DNA of 64,000 nt from Balanoglossus misakiensis (lineage: Eukaryota > Hemichordata): the NCBI GenBank assembly GCA_040954595.2, contig CM082583.2:1302001-1366000 (forward strand). The letters are read 5' to 3'. Every line of letters starts with the position of its first letter. Positions within the stretch are counted from its first letter, which is position 1. The notes under the pieces are model-generated. The model saw nothing but the letters and a program-made list of their open reading frames with translations, was not told where the DNA came from and made no database searches. Shown here piece after piece: positions 51,146-61,935 of the stretch. Made by a program: the position numbers and the translations under genes.

Positions 51146-54100
51146 AATAAATTCTTTTCTTAGTTTCAAACGGGTAGAGATACTTTCCACACGGGTTTTC
51201 TAACATTGAATTCCCGTTCATCAACTCAGATTTCCTACAGCATAAGTCGGCTAAAACCCTGACATTCTAGAGCAGAAACAGTTGCACACTGGTAACGTTG
51301 AACAAGTCGATTTTTCTACGGCCTGGCTCGGCTAAATCTCCGTCACAATATGACAGACACTAGCGTACGTTAGCAACGGTGATCAAGTCAGATTTGCTAT
51401 GGCATGGCTTGGATAAAGCCCCGGCACTCTAGAGCAGAAACACGCGTACAGAGACCACGTTGATCAAGTCTGATCTCCTACGGCTTGGCTCGACTAAAAC
51501 CCAGGCACACTATGACAGACACTAGCGTTCGGTAGCAACGTTGATCAAGTCAGATTTCCTACGGCATGGCTTGGCTAAAGCCCTGGCACTCTAGAGCAGA
51601 AACACGCGTGCAGAGACCACGTTGATCTACTCACATTTCCTTCGGCCTGGCACGGCTGATGCCCCGGCACTAACATAGGACACAGACTGGCGTAAGTTAA
51701 CAACTGTAATCACGTCGGGTTTCCTACGGCCTGGCTCAGCTGAAGCCCCGGCACTCTAGAGCAGAAACAGGCGTACATTGACCACGTTGATCAAGTCTGA
51801 TCTCCTACGGCTTGGCTCGACTAAAACCCCGGCACACTATGACAGACACTAGCGTTCGTTAGCAACGTTGATCAAGTCAGATTTCCTACGGCATGGCTTG
51901 GCTGAAGCCCTGGCACTCTAGAGCAGAAACACGCGTACAGAGACCACGTTGATCAAGTCAGATTTCCTACGGAGTGACTCGGCTGGTGCACCGGCTCTAT
52001 ATGACACAGACTGGCGTAAGTTATCAACGGTGATTACGTCGGATTTCCTACGGCCTGGTTTAGCTGAAGCCCCGGCACTTTCGAGCGGAAACACGCTTAC
52101 ATTGACCACGATGATCAAGTCAGATCTCCTACGGCCTGGCTCGACTAAAACCCCGGCACACCATGACAGACACTAGCGTTCGTTAGCAACGGTGATCAAG
52201 TCGGATTTCCTTCGGCCTGGCTCTGCAAAAGACCCGACACTCTAGTACAAAGACGTTGGCTAAGTCGGGCAAACTAAGAGGGAAAGTCACAGCGGTTCAA
52301 CACTTGACATTTGTTCGGGTAGGACTGCATTATTTCCTGTCAATTTATAGAGAAAGCCCGAATTTAACCAGGGCGTTTCAAACACCGACGTTAGTTGGGG
52401 GCACGGCCTGCAGTACTGCCGGGTAAGCTGACATCGGCGTACCGCATATAATGTAGGGGGGGAACAGAACGGTTCAATACTACATTTATTAAATATCAGC
52501 TAATTTTGGACAATCATCTAAAATCTAAATCATTTTTTCATATTTGGATATCTGATGATGTATGAAATTTCCATTATATGTAAAAATGGTGCTGATTATA
52601 AAAAATGCACTCTGAATGAGCTGATTTAATACAAAATTGCGTTTTATTCGTTTTTGCACCAAAAAGGTCATTTTTAGGCATAACATTCTTTATTTTTTTA
52701 ATTCGGTGACCTGATCATATATAAACAATTGCTTGTATGTTAAAAGTTTTTATGACTTTTAAAAGCAGTGACACTGGCGGCATTCAACACGAAAATAACA
52801 ATTTTAGCCACAATTTGGTCAAAATGGTAAATTTTTGAAAATTACAAAAAATACCTGTTTTCTACATTTTCGGAAATCTGATGGAGTATAGAATGCTCTT
52901 CGTATGTATATATCGATACAAATTCCACAAAAGACCGTCTAATTTGGCTCACTGTAGACAAAATTGCGTTTTACCAAATTTTCCTTGAAAATGTCTCATT
53001 TTTAGAAAAACAAATAAAAAAAACTTTGTTCTTCGAATTCGGTGCCCTGATCATATATGACATGTTGATTGTATGTTAAAACTTTCGACCACTCCAAAAA
53101 TGCAGAGATATTGACGGAATTCAAGAAAAAATAGCCATTTTGGCCATATTTTGACAAAAATGGTAATTTTTTAAAAAAATCATAAAAAATTAACTCTTTT
53201 CTTCATTTTCGGAAATATTATGGAGCATGAAGTGTCGTTCTCTTGTAAAAAGTGCTGCAAATTCCAGAAAAGGCGGTATAATTTAAATCACCCAAGACAA
53301 AATTACCATTTTCGACTTTTTTTTCGAAAAATTGTCTTTTTTACAAAATAAATCAGAATAAATTCTTTTCTTAGTTTCAAACGGGTAGAGATACTTTCCA
53401 CACGGGTTTTCTAACATTGAATTCCGGTTCATCAACTCAGATTTCCTACAGCATAAGTCGGCTAAAACCCTGACACTCTAGAGCAGAAACAGTTGCACAC
53501 TGGTAACGTTGAACAAGTCGATTTTTCTACTGCCTGGCTCGGCTAAATCTCCGTCACAATATGACAGACACTAGCGTACGTTAGCAACGGTGATCAAGTC
53601 AGATTTTCTACGGCATGGCTTGGATAAAGCCCCGGCACTCCAGAGCAGAAACACGCGTACAGAGACCACGTTGATCAAGTCTGATCTCCTAAGGCTTGGC
53701 TCGACTAAAACCCAGGCACACTATGACAGACACTAGCGTTCGTTAGCAACGTTGATCAAGTCAGATTTCCTACGGCATGGCTTGGCTAAAGCCCTGGCAC
53801 TCTAGAGCAGAAACACGCGTACAGAGACCACGTTGATCTACTCACATTTCCTTCGGCCTGGCACGGCTGATGCCCCGGCACTATATATAGGACACAGACT
53901 GGCGTAAGTTAACAACAGTAATCACGTCGGGTTTCCTACGGCCTGGCTCAGCTGAAGCCCCGGCACTCTAGAGCAGAAACATGCGTACATTGACCACGTT
54001 GATCAAGTCAGATTTCCTACGGCGTGACTCGGCTGGTGCACCGGCTCTATATGACACAGACTGGCGTAAGTTATCAACGGTGATTACGTCGGATTTCCTA

Positions 54101-56920
54101 TGGTCTGGTTTAGCTGAAGCCCCGGCACTTTCGAGCGGAAACACGCGTACATTGACCACGATGATCAAGTCAGATCTCCTACGGCCTGGCTCGACTAAAA
54201 CCCCGGCACACCATGACAGACACTAGCGTTCGTTAGCAACGGTGATCAAGTCGGATTTCCTTCGGCCTGGCTCTGCAAAAGACCCGACACTCCAGTACAA
54301 AGACGTTGGCTAAGTCGGGCAAACCGAAGAGGGAAAGTCACAGCGGGTCAACACTCGACATTTGTTCGGGTAGGACTGCATTATTGCCTGTCAATTTATA
54401 GAGAGAGCCCGAATTTAACCAGGGCCTTTCAGACACCGACGTTAGTTGGGGGCACGGCCTGCAGTACTACCGGGTAAGCTGACATCGGCGTACCGCATAT
54501 AATGTAGGGGGGGGGACAGAACGGTTCAATACTACATTTATTAGATATCAGCTAATTTTGGACAATCATCTAAAATCTAAATCATTTTTTCATATTTGGA
54601 TATCTGATGATGTATGAAATTTCCATTATATGTAAAAATGGTGCTGATTATAAAAAATGCACTCTGAATGAGCTGATTTAATACAAAATTGCGTTTTATT
54701 CGTTTTTGCACCAAAAAGGTCATTTTTAGGGAAAACATTCTTTATTTTTTTAATTCGGTGACCTGATCATATATAAACAATTGCTTGTATGTTAAAAGTT
54801 TTTATGACTTTTAAAAGCAGTGACACTGGCGGCATTCAACACGAAAATAACAATTTTAGCCACAATTTGGTCAAAATGGTAAATTTTTGAAAATTACAAA
54901 AAATACCTGTTTTCTACATTTTCGGAAATCTGATGGAGTATAGAATGCTCTTCGTATATATATATCGATACAAATTCCACAAAAAACGGCCAACTTGGCT
55001 CACTGCAGACAAAATTGCGTTTTACCAAATTTTCCTTGAAAATGTCATTTTTAGAAAAAAAAATAAAAAAAACCTTTGTTCTTCGAATTTGGTGCCCTGA
55101 TCATATATGACATGTTGATTATATGTTAAAACTTTCGACCACTCCAAAAATGCAGAGATATTGACGGAATTCAAGAAAAAATAGCCATTTGGCCATATTT
55201 TGACAAAAATGGTAAATTTTTAAAAAAATCATAAAAAATTAACTCTTTTCTTCATTTTCGGAAATATTATGGAGCATGAAGTGTCGTTCTCTTGTAAAAA
55301 GTGCTGCAAATTCCAGAAAAGGCGGTATAATTTGAATCACCCAAGACAAAATTACCATGTTCGACTTTTTTTCGAAAAATTGTCTTTTTTACAAAATAAA
55401 TAAGAATAAATTCTTTTCTTAGTTTCAAACGGGTAGAGATACTTTCCACACGGGTTTTCTAACATTGAATTCCCATTCATCAACTCAGATTTCCTACAGC
55501 ATAAGTCGGCTAAAACCCTGACACTCTAGAGCAGAAACAGTTGCACACTGGTAACGTTGAACAAGTCGATTTTTCTACGGCCTGGCTCGGCTAAATCTCC
55601 GTCACAATATGACAGACACTAGCGTACGTTAGCAACGGTGATCAAGTCAGATTTTCTACGGCATGGCTTGGATAAAGCCCCAGCACTCCAGAGCAGAAAC
55701 ACGCGTACAGAGACCACGTTGATCAAGTCTGATCTCCTAAGGCTTGGCTCGACTAAAACCCAGGCACACTATGACAGACACTAGCGTTCGTTAGCAACGT
55801 TGATCAAGTCAGATTTCCTACGGCATGGCTTGGCTAAAGCCCTGGCACTCTAGAGCAGAAACACGCGTACAGAGACCACGTTGATCTACTCACATTTCCT
55901 TCGGCCTGGCACGGCTGATGCCCCCGGCACTATATATAGGACACAAACTGGCGTAAGTTAACAACGGTAATCACGTCGGGTTTCCTACGGCCTGGCTCAG
56001 CTGAAGCCCCGGCACTCTAGAGCAGAAACAGGCGTACATTGACCACGTTGATCAAGTCAGATTTCCTACGGCGTGACTCGGCTGGTGCACCGGCTCTATA
56101 TGACACAGACTGGCGTAAGTTATCAACGGTGATTACGTCGGATTTCCTACGGCCTGGTTTAGCTGAAGCCCCGGCACTTTAGAGCGGAAACACGCGTACA
56201 TTGACCACGATGATCAAGTCAGATCTCCTACGGCCTGGCTCGACTAAAACCCCGGCACACCATGACAGACACTAGCGTTTGTTAGCAACGTTGATCAAGT
56301 CGGAATTTCCTCGGCCTGGCTCTGCAAAAGACCCGACACTCTAGTACAAAGACGTTGACTAAGTCGGGCAAACCGAAGAGGGAAAGTCACAGCGGGTCAA
56401 CACTCGACATTTGTTCGGGTAGGACTGCATTATTGCCTGTCAATTTATAGAGAGAGCCCGAATTTAACCAGGGCGTTTCAGACACCGACGTTAGTTGGGG
56501 GCACGGCCTGCAGTACTGCCGGGTAAGCTGACATCGGCGTACCGCATATAATGTAGGGGGGGGGGACAGAACGGTTCAATACTACATTTTATTAGATATC
56601 AGCTAATTTTGGACAATCATCTAAAATCTAAATCATTTTTTCATATTTGGATATCTGATGATGTATGAAATTTCCATTATATGTAAAAATGGTGCTGATT
56701 ATAAAAAATGCACTGTGAATGAGCTGATTTAATACAAAATTGCGTTTTATTCGTTTTTGCACCAAAAAGGTCATTTTTAGGGAAAACATTCTTTATTTTT
56801 TTAATTCGGTGACCTGATCATATATAAACAATTGCTTGTATGTTAAAAGTTTTTATGACTTTTAAAAGCTGTGGCACTGGCGGCATTCAACACGAAAATA
56901 ACAATTTTAGGCACAATTTG
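51146..56920 (+). repeat. Satellite array block 4
   Basis: Landmarks at 52451, 54502 and 56551 (spacings 2051 and 2049). The unit linking blocks 3 and 4 is about 2206 bp once the two insertions are subtracted, i.e. about two sub-repeats longer than usual. The extra copies lie in the GC-rich field around 51750-51960, where 'tctgatctcctacggcttgg' appears twice. The block ends at atttg (56916-56920), the TSD of BEL-B copy 2. No gene is seen. Confidence 0.94.
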
Positions 56921-57256
56921 TATGGAGAAGTGAGAGATTTACTCCAGAAGGATCACGTGACGGAAACTCTTACCCTATCAGAGTTGACTTTGTTTCCCGC
57001 CAAACTTTATACTTGCAGCAGATTTATTGTAATTTTTGAGTGTTTGCTCCGGCGTTCGTGGGAATTATATATAACCCAGTTTTGGCGATTTCGGGCAGCT
57101 TTTTGTAAGGAGCTCTGTGGTGTTACTTTGTTGTTGGATTCAGATGGTAATAAACCAGTGTTTTACCTAGCACTGAATCGTTCGCTTCTTTTCCGACGTC
57201 AGTATACTCGAACCCCCTCCCGGGAGTATTGATCACTGCCACGATACTTCCCCACA
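56921..57256 (+). repeat. BEL-B copy 2 5' LTR
   Basis: 336 bp with about three differences from the copy 1 5' LTR (cttgtagc/cttgcagc, gggactta/gggaatta and ggcgctttc/ggcgatttc). It contains the same 'tatatataa' and AATAAA elements. It is followed by tttt and the PBS 'tggtgccgagaccagg' from 57261. Confidence 0.94.
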
Positions 57257-57289
57257 TTTTTGGTGCCGAGACCAGGATAACCGAGCAAG

Positions 57290-60211
57290 ATGTCGGAACA
57301 AGAACACATCGCGCCACAAGATGGACAACAAGTGGATCAGCCAACAGCGTTGACAAAACTGAAGAGATCGCGTCGTGGTCAACGCGCACAAGTGACCCGA
57401 CTGTTCAACCGGGCCGACACCCTCATGAACAATTTCGTAGACGTCGGTACAGACAAGCCGACTACACTCGACACGCTGGAAGGGCTGAACGAACAACTTT
57501 CGAACAAGATCCGTCTACTCGCCGACCTCGAGGTGAGAATCCTCGATCTAATTGACGATGAACACTTTGACGAAGAAAATGAAACTTCAGGCGACTACCA
57601 CGCCGAAATCTTCGAACACAATCATCGCATCGCATCTTTCATCAAGAAAAACAAATCGGAGATGCGGACAACTACTACTAGTACTGGTAATGTAACGGGA
57701 AGCAGCCTCGGCAACGCGACGCCTCGTAAAACAGTAACTCTACCGAAACTCCAGCTGCAAACTTTCTCAGGCAATGTAATAGAATGGTCGAGTTTCTTCG
57801 ATGTATTCAAGTCTTCGATACCTTCGGACACTAATTTGGACAACATTCAGAAGTTTACGTATTTGCGGAGTGTACTCAAAGATGAAGCAGCGAGAACAAT
57901 CAACGGATTGCCACTCACGCACGCGATTGACTTATTGACCGAAAGATACGGACAAACCCATCTCATAGTAGATGCTCACATGACCGCGTTGTGGAATCTA
58001 AAAAGCCCAACCGCCGACGTACAAAGTTTAAGGCATTTCTACGACTCGATTGAAAATCACGTTCGAGGTCTTCAGTCGCTGGGTAAGGAGGAAACCACAT
58101 ACGGCGAACTTTTGGGTCCAATAATACGGGAGAAATTACCTCCTAACATTCGAGAGCAGATAGCAAGAAAACATGGTAATGCTGCGTGGACATTACCAGA
58201 TCTACGAAAAGCCATTCAACACGAGATAAACGCCCTTCAAGCCGGCAACCGGGTCGACGAGATAACAATGGCCACTACCAGAGAACCGGAAATAACCGCG
58301 TTTCACACGAAAACGCAGATGACAGGTAAACAGAATTTTCGCGCCCCTGTCAAAACGTGCCCGTTCTGCAAAGGGTCACACTTCGCGTTAAATTGCACTG
58401 TGGTAACTGATACGCGCGAGAGACTGGACATTGTGAAGAAGGACAGACTATGTTTTAATTGCTTTGGAAAACATAGAGTTGCGGAGTGTAAATCAAAATA
58501 CTCCTGCAGAAAGTGTAGGAAACGTCATCACTCTGCGCTACACTACGACGTTCCCACCGCTACAACTACGCCAACCGGAGCGTCGTCCTCGCCATCGCCA
58601 TCATCAAGTACTTCTGATGTCAAAGTAACATTGACTAATACCGATACATTTACGGATAAGAAGATAAACACTGGGCCAGTGCTGCTGAAAACTGCGTTTG
58701 TACCACTGTCTGTCGGACGGGGAACCCCCATACATGCCATCATCCTGTTTGATGAAGGAGCAAATAAGACATTCGTCACTGAGAGATTCGCCCGTCAGCT
58801 GTCCGCGAAAGCTACGCGGCACGAACACATAAAGTTATCGACCTTCCGTGGCAAGGATTCCAAAGTACGCACCATGGGATTCACCGAACTAACTGCTCAT
58901 GAACTGAACGGGAATACTTCAACTATTCACGCGATGATAATTCCAGAGATATCGTCGGACTTAACAAATCACATTTCTCAGGAAGTCCACAATATGAGCC
59001 ACCTGAAAGGGCTACCATTCGCACATCCAGTTTCGAGTGATCAGTCGTGGCCAATTGATGTTCTAATCGGAGCCGACCAATATTGGAATTTCGTGGGCTC
59101 ACACGTTATTTCTGGCGCGTCCGGCCCCACTGCTGTGTCATCCAAATTTGGATACTTACTCTCCGGACCCCTCGGAACTCCAAAAGTGGATTCTAATGCG
59201 CATATCTTACATGTGATTTCTACTGCTGATACCAGTAACGTAGTTTCAGAGAACTCTATCAACGGACTGCATGGAGATCGCGCAACGGACATGTATACAC
59301 CGATGGATAGTACTGCGATCGGCCGAGAACCACAGGTCCAAAATATGTGGGACCTTGAATTGATCGGTATTCAGGACAATCCAACAGTTGATGAACAGTT
59401 GACGTACGAGTCTTACAGAGACACGCACTTGAGAGTTGACCGAGGAAAATACGTAGCTAAACTACTGTGGAAGGAAGATCACCCTCCACTACCCACCAAC
59501 TACGATGTCGCCATGAAACGCACGCGTAATATGATACGCAGGTTACCCTCTGAACTCATCAAGAAATATGACGACATAATCAATGAACAGAGACGTCGCG
59601 ACTTCATCGGAGAGGTTGACGAAGATGACGTGAATATCGGACACTATTTGCCACATCGTCCGGTGGTTAAGAATTCGACCACAACACCCATTCGCATCGT
59701 TTATGATTGCTCTTGTAAGAAGGATTCTAATTATCCAAGTTTGAATGATTGCTTGCAAACTGGACCGTCATTAATAAATGACCTGCCAGCGATTCTGCTG
59801 AGATTCCGCGCCAATAACATTGCTTTCACAGCTGACATTGAGAAAGCATTCCTGAACATTCGGTTGGAAGAAGATGAGAGGAAATTCACGAAATTTCTGT
59901 GGCTGTCGGACATTAACGACCCAGAAAGTGACTTCATAACTTTGCAGTTTAAGTCTGTCTTGTTTGGAGCAGTCTGTTCCCCATTCATCCTCAATGCGGT
60001 TATCAAGACGCATTTAGAGAACAATAGTCAACTTCCCACCGCTGACAGATTGGGAAATAATATCTATGTGGATAATGTGATCGATGGAGTTGATATTTTG
60101 CTAAGATTTTCGAAGCTGTCATTGTCCCTCATATCTACCAGCATGTTCAACCAAATATATCCATTGATCAGCATGGATTTGTTAAAAATAGATCTACCAC
60201 AACCAACTTAG
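57290..60211 (+). CDS. BEL-B copy 2 gag-pol: gag, zinc knuckles, protease, RT (truncated by LINE)
   Basis: 973 codons from an ATG 34 bp after the LTR. Gag head about 1-120; DUF1759-type domain about 152-295 ('LQTFSGNVIEWSSFFDVF'); zinc knuckles 'CPFCKGSHFALNC' (about 356) and 'CFNCFGKHRVAECKSKYSC' (about 387); protease-like 'ILFDEGANKTFV' (about 484); RT 'PIRIVYDCSCKKDS' (about 800), 'FTADIEKAFLNI' (about 845), 'VLFGAVCSPFILN' and 'IYVDNVIDG' (about 924). The final 38 or so residues after 'VDI' are read out of the LINE and do not belong. This is the cleanest BEL-B frame here, free of the nonsense and deletion lesions of copy 1. Protease (DEGA) and RT (YVDN) carry the same variants as copy 1. 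Confidence 0.93.
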   Translation: MSEQEHIAPQDGQQVDQPTALTKLKRSRRGQRAQVTRLFNRADTLMNNFVDVGTDKPTTLDTLEGLNEQLSNKIRLLADLEVRILDLIDDEHFDEENETSGDYHAEIFEHNHRIASFIKKNKSEMRTTTTSTGNVTGSSLGNATPRKTVTLPKLQLQTFSGNVIEWSSFFDVFKSSIPSDTNLDNIQKFTYLRSVLKDEAARTINGLPLTHAIDLLTERYGQTHLIVDAHMTALWNLKSPTADVQSLRHFYDSIENHVRGLQSLGKEETTYGELLGPIIREKLPPNIREQIARKHGNAAWTLPDLRKAIQHEINALQAGNRVDEITMATTREPEITAFHTKTQMTGKQNFRAPVKTCPFCKGSHFALNCTVVTDTRERLDIVKKDRLCFNCFGKHRVAECKSKYSCRKCRKRHHSALHYDVPTATTTPTGASSSPSPSSSTSDVKVTLTNTDTFTDKKINTGPVLLKTAFVPLSVGRGTPIHAIILFDEGANKTFVTERFARQLSAKATRHEHIKLSTFRGKDSKVRTMGFTELTAHELNGNTSTIHAMIIPEISSDLTNHISQEVHNMSHLKGLPFAHPVSSDQSWPIDVLIGADQYWNFVGSHVISGASGPTAVSSKFGYLLSGPLGTPKVDSNAHILHVISTADTSNVVSENSINGLHGDRATDMYTPMDSTAIGREPQVQNMWDLELIGIQDNPTVDEQLTYESYRDTHLRVDRGKYVAKLLWKEDHPPLPTNYDVAMKRTRNMIRRLPSELIKKYDDIINEQRRRDFIGEVDEDDVNIGHYLPHRPVVKNSTTTPIRIVYDCSCKKDSNYPSLNDCLQTGPSLINDLPAILLRFRANNIAFTADIEKAFLNIRLEEDERKFTKFLWLSDINDPESDFITLQFKSVLFGAVCSPFILNAVIKTHLENNSQLPTADRLGNNIYVDNVIDGVDILLRFSKLSLSLISTSMFNQIYPLISMDLLKIDLPQPT

Positions 60212-61164
60212 TGGCTTACACTGATTTCATTTCAGCTTCATTGAACAACAAAGAACAGGTAGATTCAATCTACACTGATTTTAGCAAGGCGTTTGACAGT
60301 GTCTGTCACACACTACTGCTGTACAAAGCCGCCAATTTTGGTATATGTGGCAATTTGCACAGCTGGCTGGCGTCGTATCTCCATCTCAGACAACAGAGGG
60401 TGGTGTTTGGCAGTCACTCGTCAAACAGCTTCACTGCTACATCGGGGGTCCCACAAGGTTCACTCTTGGGGCCACTACTTTTTGTAATGTATATAAATGA
60501 TATATCACTGTTAGATATTTCTGCAAAGCTCAGCATGTATGCCGACGATGCTAAGATTTACCGTACCATCACCTCCTCCGCTGATTGTGACTTGTTACAG
60601 AAAGACCTTGATAAATTTGCTCTCTGGTGTGACAACTGGAAGTTGTCACCTAATATCAATAAATGCAAATTCATCAGTTTCACCCTAAAGAAAAGGGTTA
60701 TTTCATCTACTGACTACTCTATCAATGGCACTCCCCTTCAACGTGTTTCTGTAATCAAGGACTTAGGGATATACCTTACTTCTAATCTCAATTATTCTTT
60801 CCACATAAATAACACAGTTTCCAGAGCCTTCAAATCTCTGGGTTTTATTAAGCGCCTCTGCCAGCCTTTTAATGACATATCCGCTATTATTTCTCTATAT
60901 TTTGTTTATGTAAGATCTATTCTAGAGTATGGCTCTGTTGTGTGGTCACCCCACCAAAAGGGCCTGTCAGACAAGATTGAGCGGGTACAAATTAAGTTTG
61001 TGAAGTACATTTGTTGCAAACTCAATATTCACTGCAGCAGGTCCAGCTACCCTATTTATTGTAGATTACTGAATATCCCAATGTTATATAACAGAAGACT
61101 CACCCTTGACATGTTTTTTTATACAAAATTATCCACTCACAGTATGATTCACCTGGTATTTTAA
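60211..61164 (+). CDS. LINE reverse transcriptase, C-terminally frameshifted
   Basis: The LINE frame is open from 60097; the first ATG is 60211. RT motifs: 'DQHGFVKNRSTTTNL' upstream of the ATG, 'IYTDFSKAFDSVCH' (motif A, about residue 20), 'SGVPQGSLLGPLLFVMYIND' (motif B, about 78) and 'MYADDAKIY' (motif C, about 109). The thumb and C-terminal region ('RSILEYGSVVWSPHQKG', about 238) follow. The natural ending is in another frame: 'YDSPGILNQICFYAPSRNLR' and about 60 further residues run to a TGA at 61378-61380, so a one-base indel lies near 61110-61146, possibly in the T8 run of 'acatgtttttttata'. Family: Jockey/CR1-like from motif style; the clade is not settled. Confidence 0.85.
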   Translation: MAYTDFISASLNNKEQVDSIYTDFSKAFDSVCHTLLLYKAANFGICGNLHSWLASYLHLRQQRVVFGSHSSNSFTATSGVPQGSLLGPLLFVMYINDISLLDISAKLSMYADDAKIYRTITSSADCDLLQKDLDKFALWCDNWKLSPNINKCKFISFTLKKRVISSTDYSINGTPLQRVSVIKDLGIYLTSNLNYSFHINNTVSRAFKSLGFIKRLCQPFNDISAIISLYFVYVRSILEYGSVVWSPHQKGLSDKIERVQIKFVKYICCKLNIHCSRSSYPIYCRLLNIPMLYNRRLTLDMFFYTKLSTHSMIHLVF

Positions 61165-61380
61165 ATCAAATATGTTTTTACGCCCCTAGTAGAAATTTAC
61201 GCAAGAAACCCCTTTTTAAACCCGACTTGCGCTCCGTTAATTGTAGAAAATTCTCGACAATGCTCAGATGCATGTCTGCTTTTAATGAGATTTCTTCTAA
61301 ATGTGATATTGATATTTTTTCTACGCTCCACAGTTTTAAATCTATTTTATCCAGTCATTTTAATGGTACTGTTCCTTGAT
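61165..61380 (+). pseudogene. Out-of-frame C-terminal end of the LINE RT
   Basis: Continuation of the LINE protein in the shifted frame, from about 61146 to TGA 61378-61380. It is rich in basic and hydrophobic residues and ends 'SILSSHFNGTVP'. The remaining 150 bp are 3' UTR with the poly-A-like tail. Confidence 0.65.
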
Positions 61381-61545
61381 TTGTATTTATATTTTACGTG
61401 ACATGTGTTACTTTTTTGGTGTCTTGTTTTTCAGTTAATTTTTGTTTTGTGACTTAATTGTTTTTATTGTTTCCCAGATCTGTAAGTGGGTTTGCCCGTT
61501 GATCTGTGTAATAAATAAATAAAAAAAAATACTGCAGAAAACTCC

Positions 61546-61935
61546 ATGAAATACTACCATGAAGCCAATGAGTTGATGACATCAGGCGGATTCAAACTCA
61601 GAGCATGGTCTTCCAACTGTCAACAAATAAACGAACTCGCTACATGTGACAATCTGAACGAACCCACCGAAGATGTATCCGTTTTGGGAATGCAGTGGTC
61701 AACAAAATCTGACGAATTGACTTACTCCAAAGTGGTTAATATGTCGTCGCGTGCCGAACTCGTGACCAAACGTGACATTGTCAGCTATGTGGCGATGCTA
61801 TTTGATCCGTTTGGATTTCTCGCCCCTGTAATGATCAAAGCCAAATTGTTCATTCAGTTACTATGGAAACTGGAATTAGACTGGGATGAACCTATCAACG
61901 CAGATCTCTACACTCAATGGATGCACATCGCATAA
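61546..61935 (+). pseudogene. BEL-B copy 2 RT thumb/connection, ended by nonsense codon
   Basis: BEL-B coding resumes after the LINE ('KYYHEANELMTSGGFKLRAW', 'VLGMQWSTKSDELTYSKV', 'LFDPFGFLAPVMIKAKLFIQ') and stops at TAA 61933-61935, where copy 1 has GAA. The frame continues in phase afterwards. Confidence 0.88.

Larger units (their letters stand above)
60095..61530 (+). mobile_element. 5'-truncated Jockey/CR1-superfamily LINE inside BEL-B RT
   Basis: Comparison with copy 1 places the insert between 'gatggagttgat' and 'actgcagaaaa'. It begins inside the RT domain ('KIFEAVIVPHIYQHVQPNIS') and ends with a 'gtaataaataaataaaaaaaa' tail. A target-site duplication longer than one or two bases could not be recognised. 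Confidence 0.87.
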
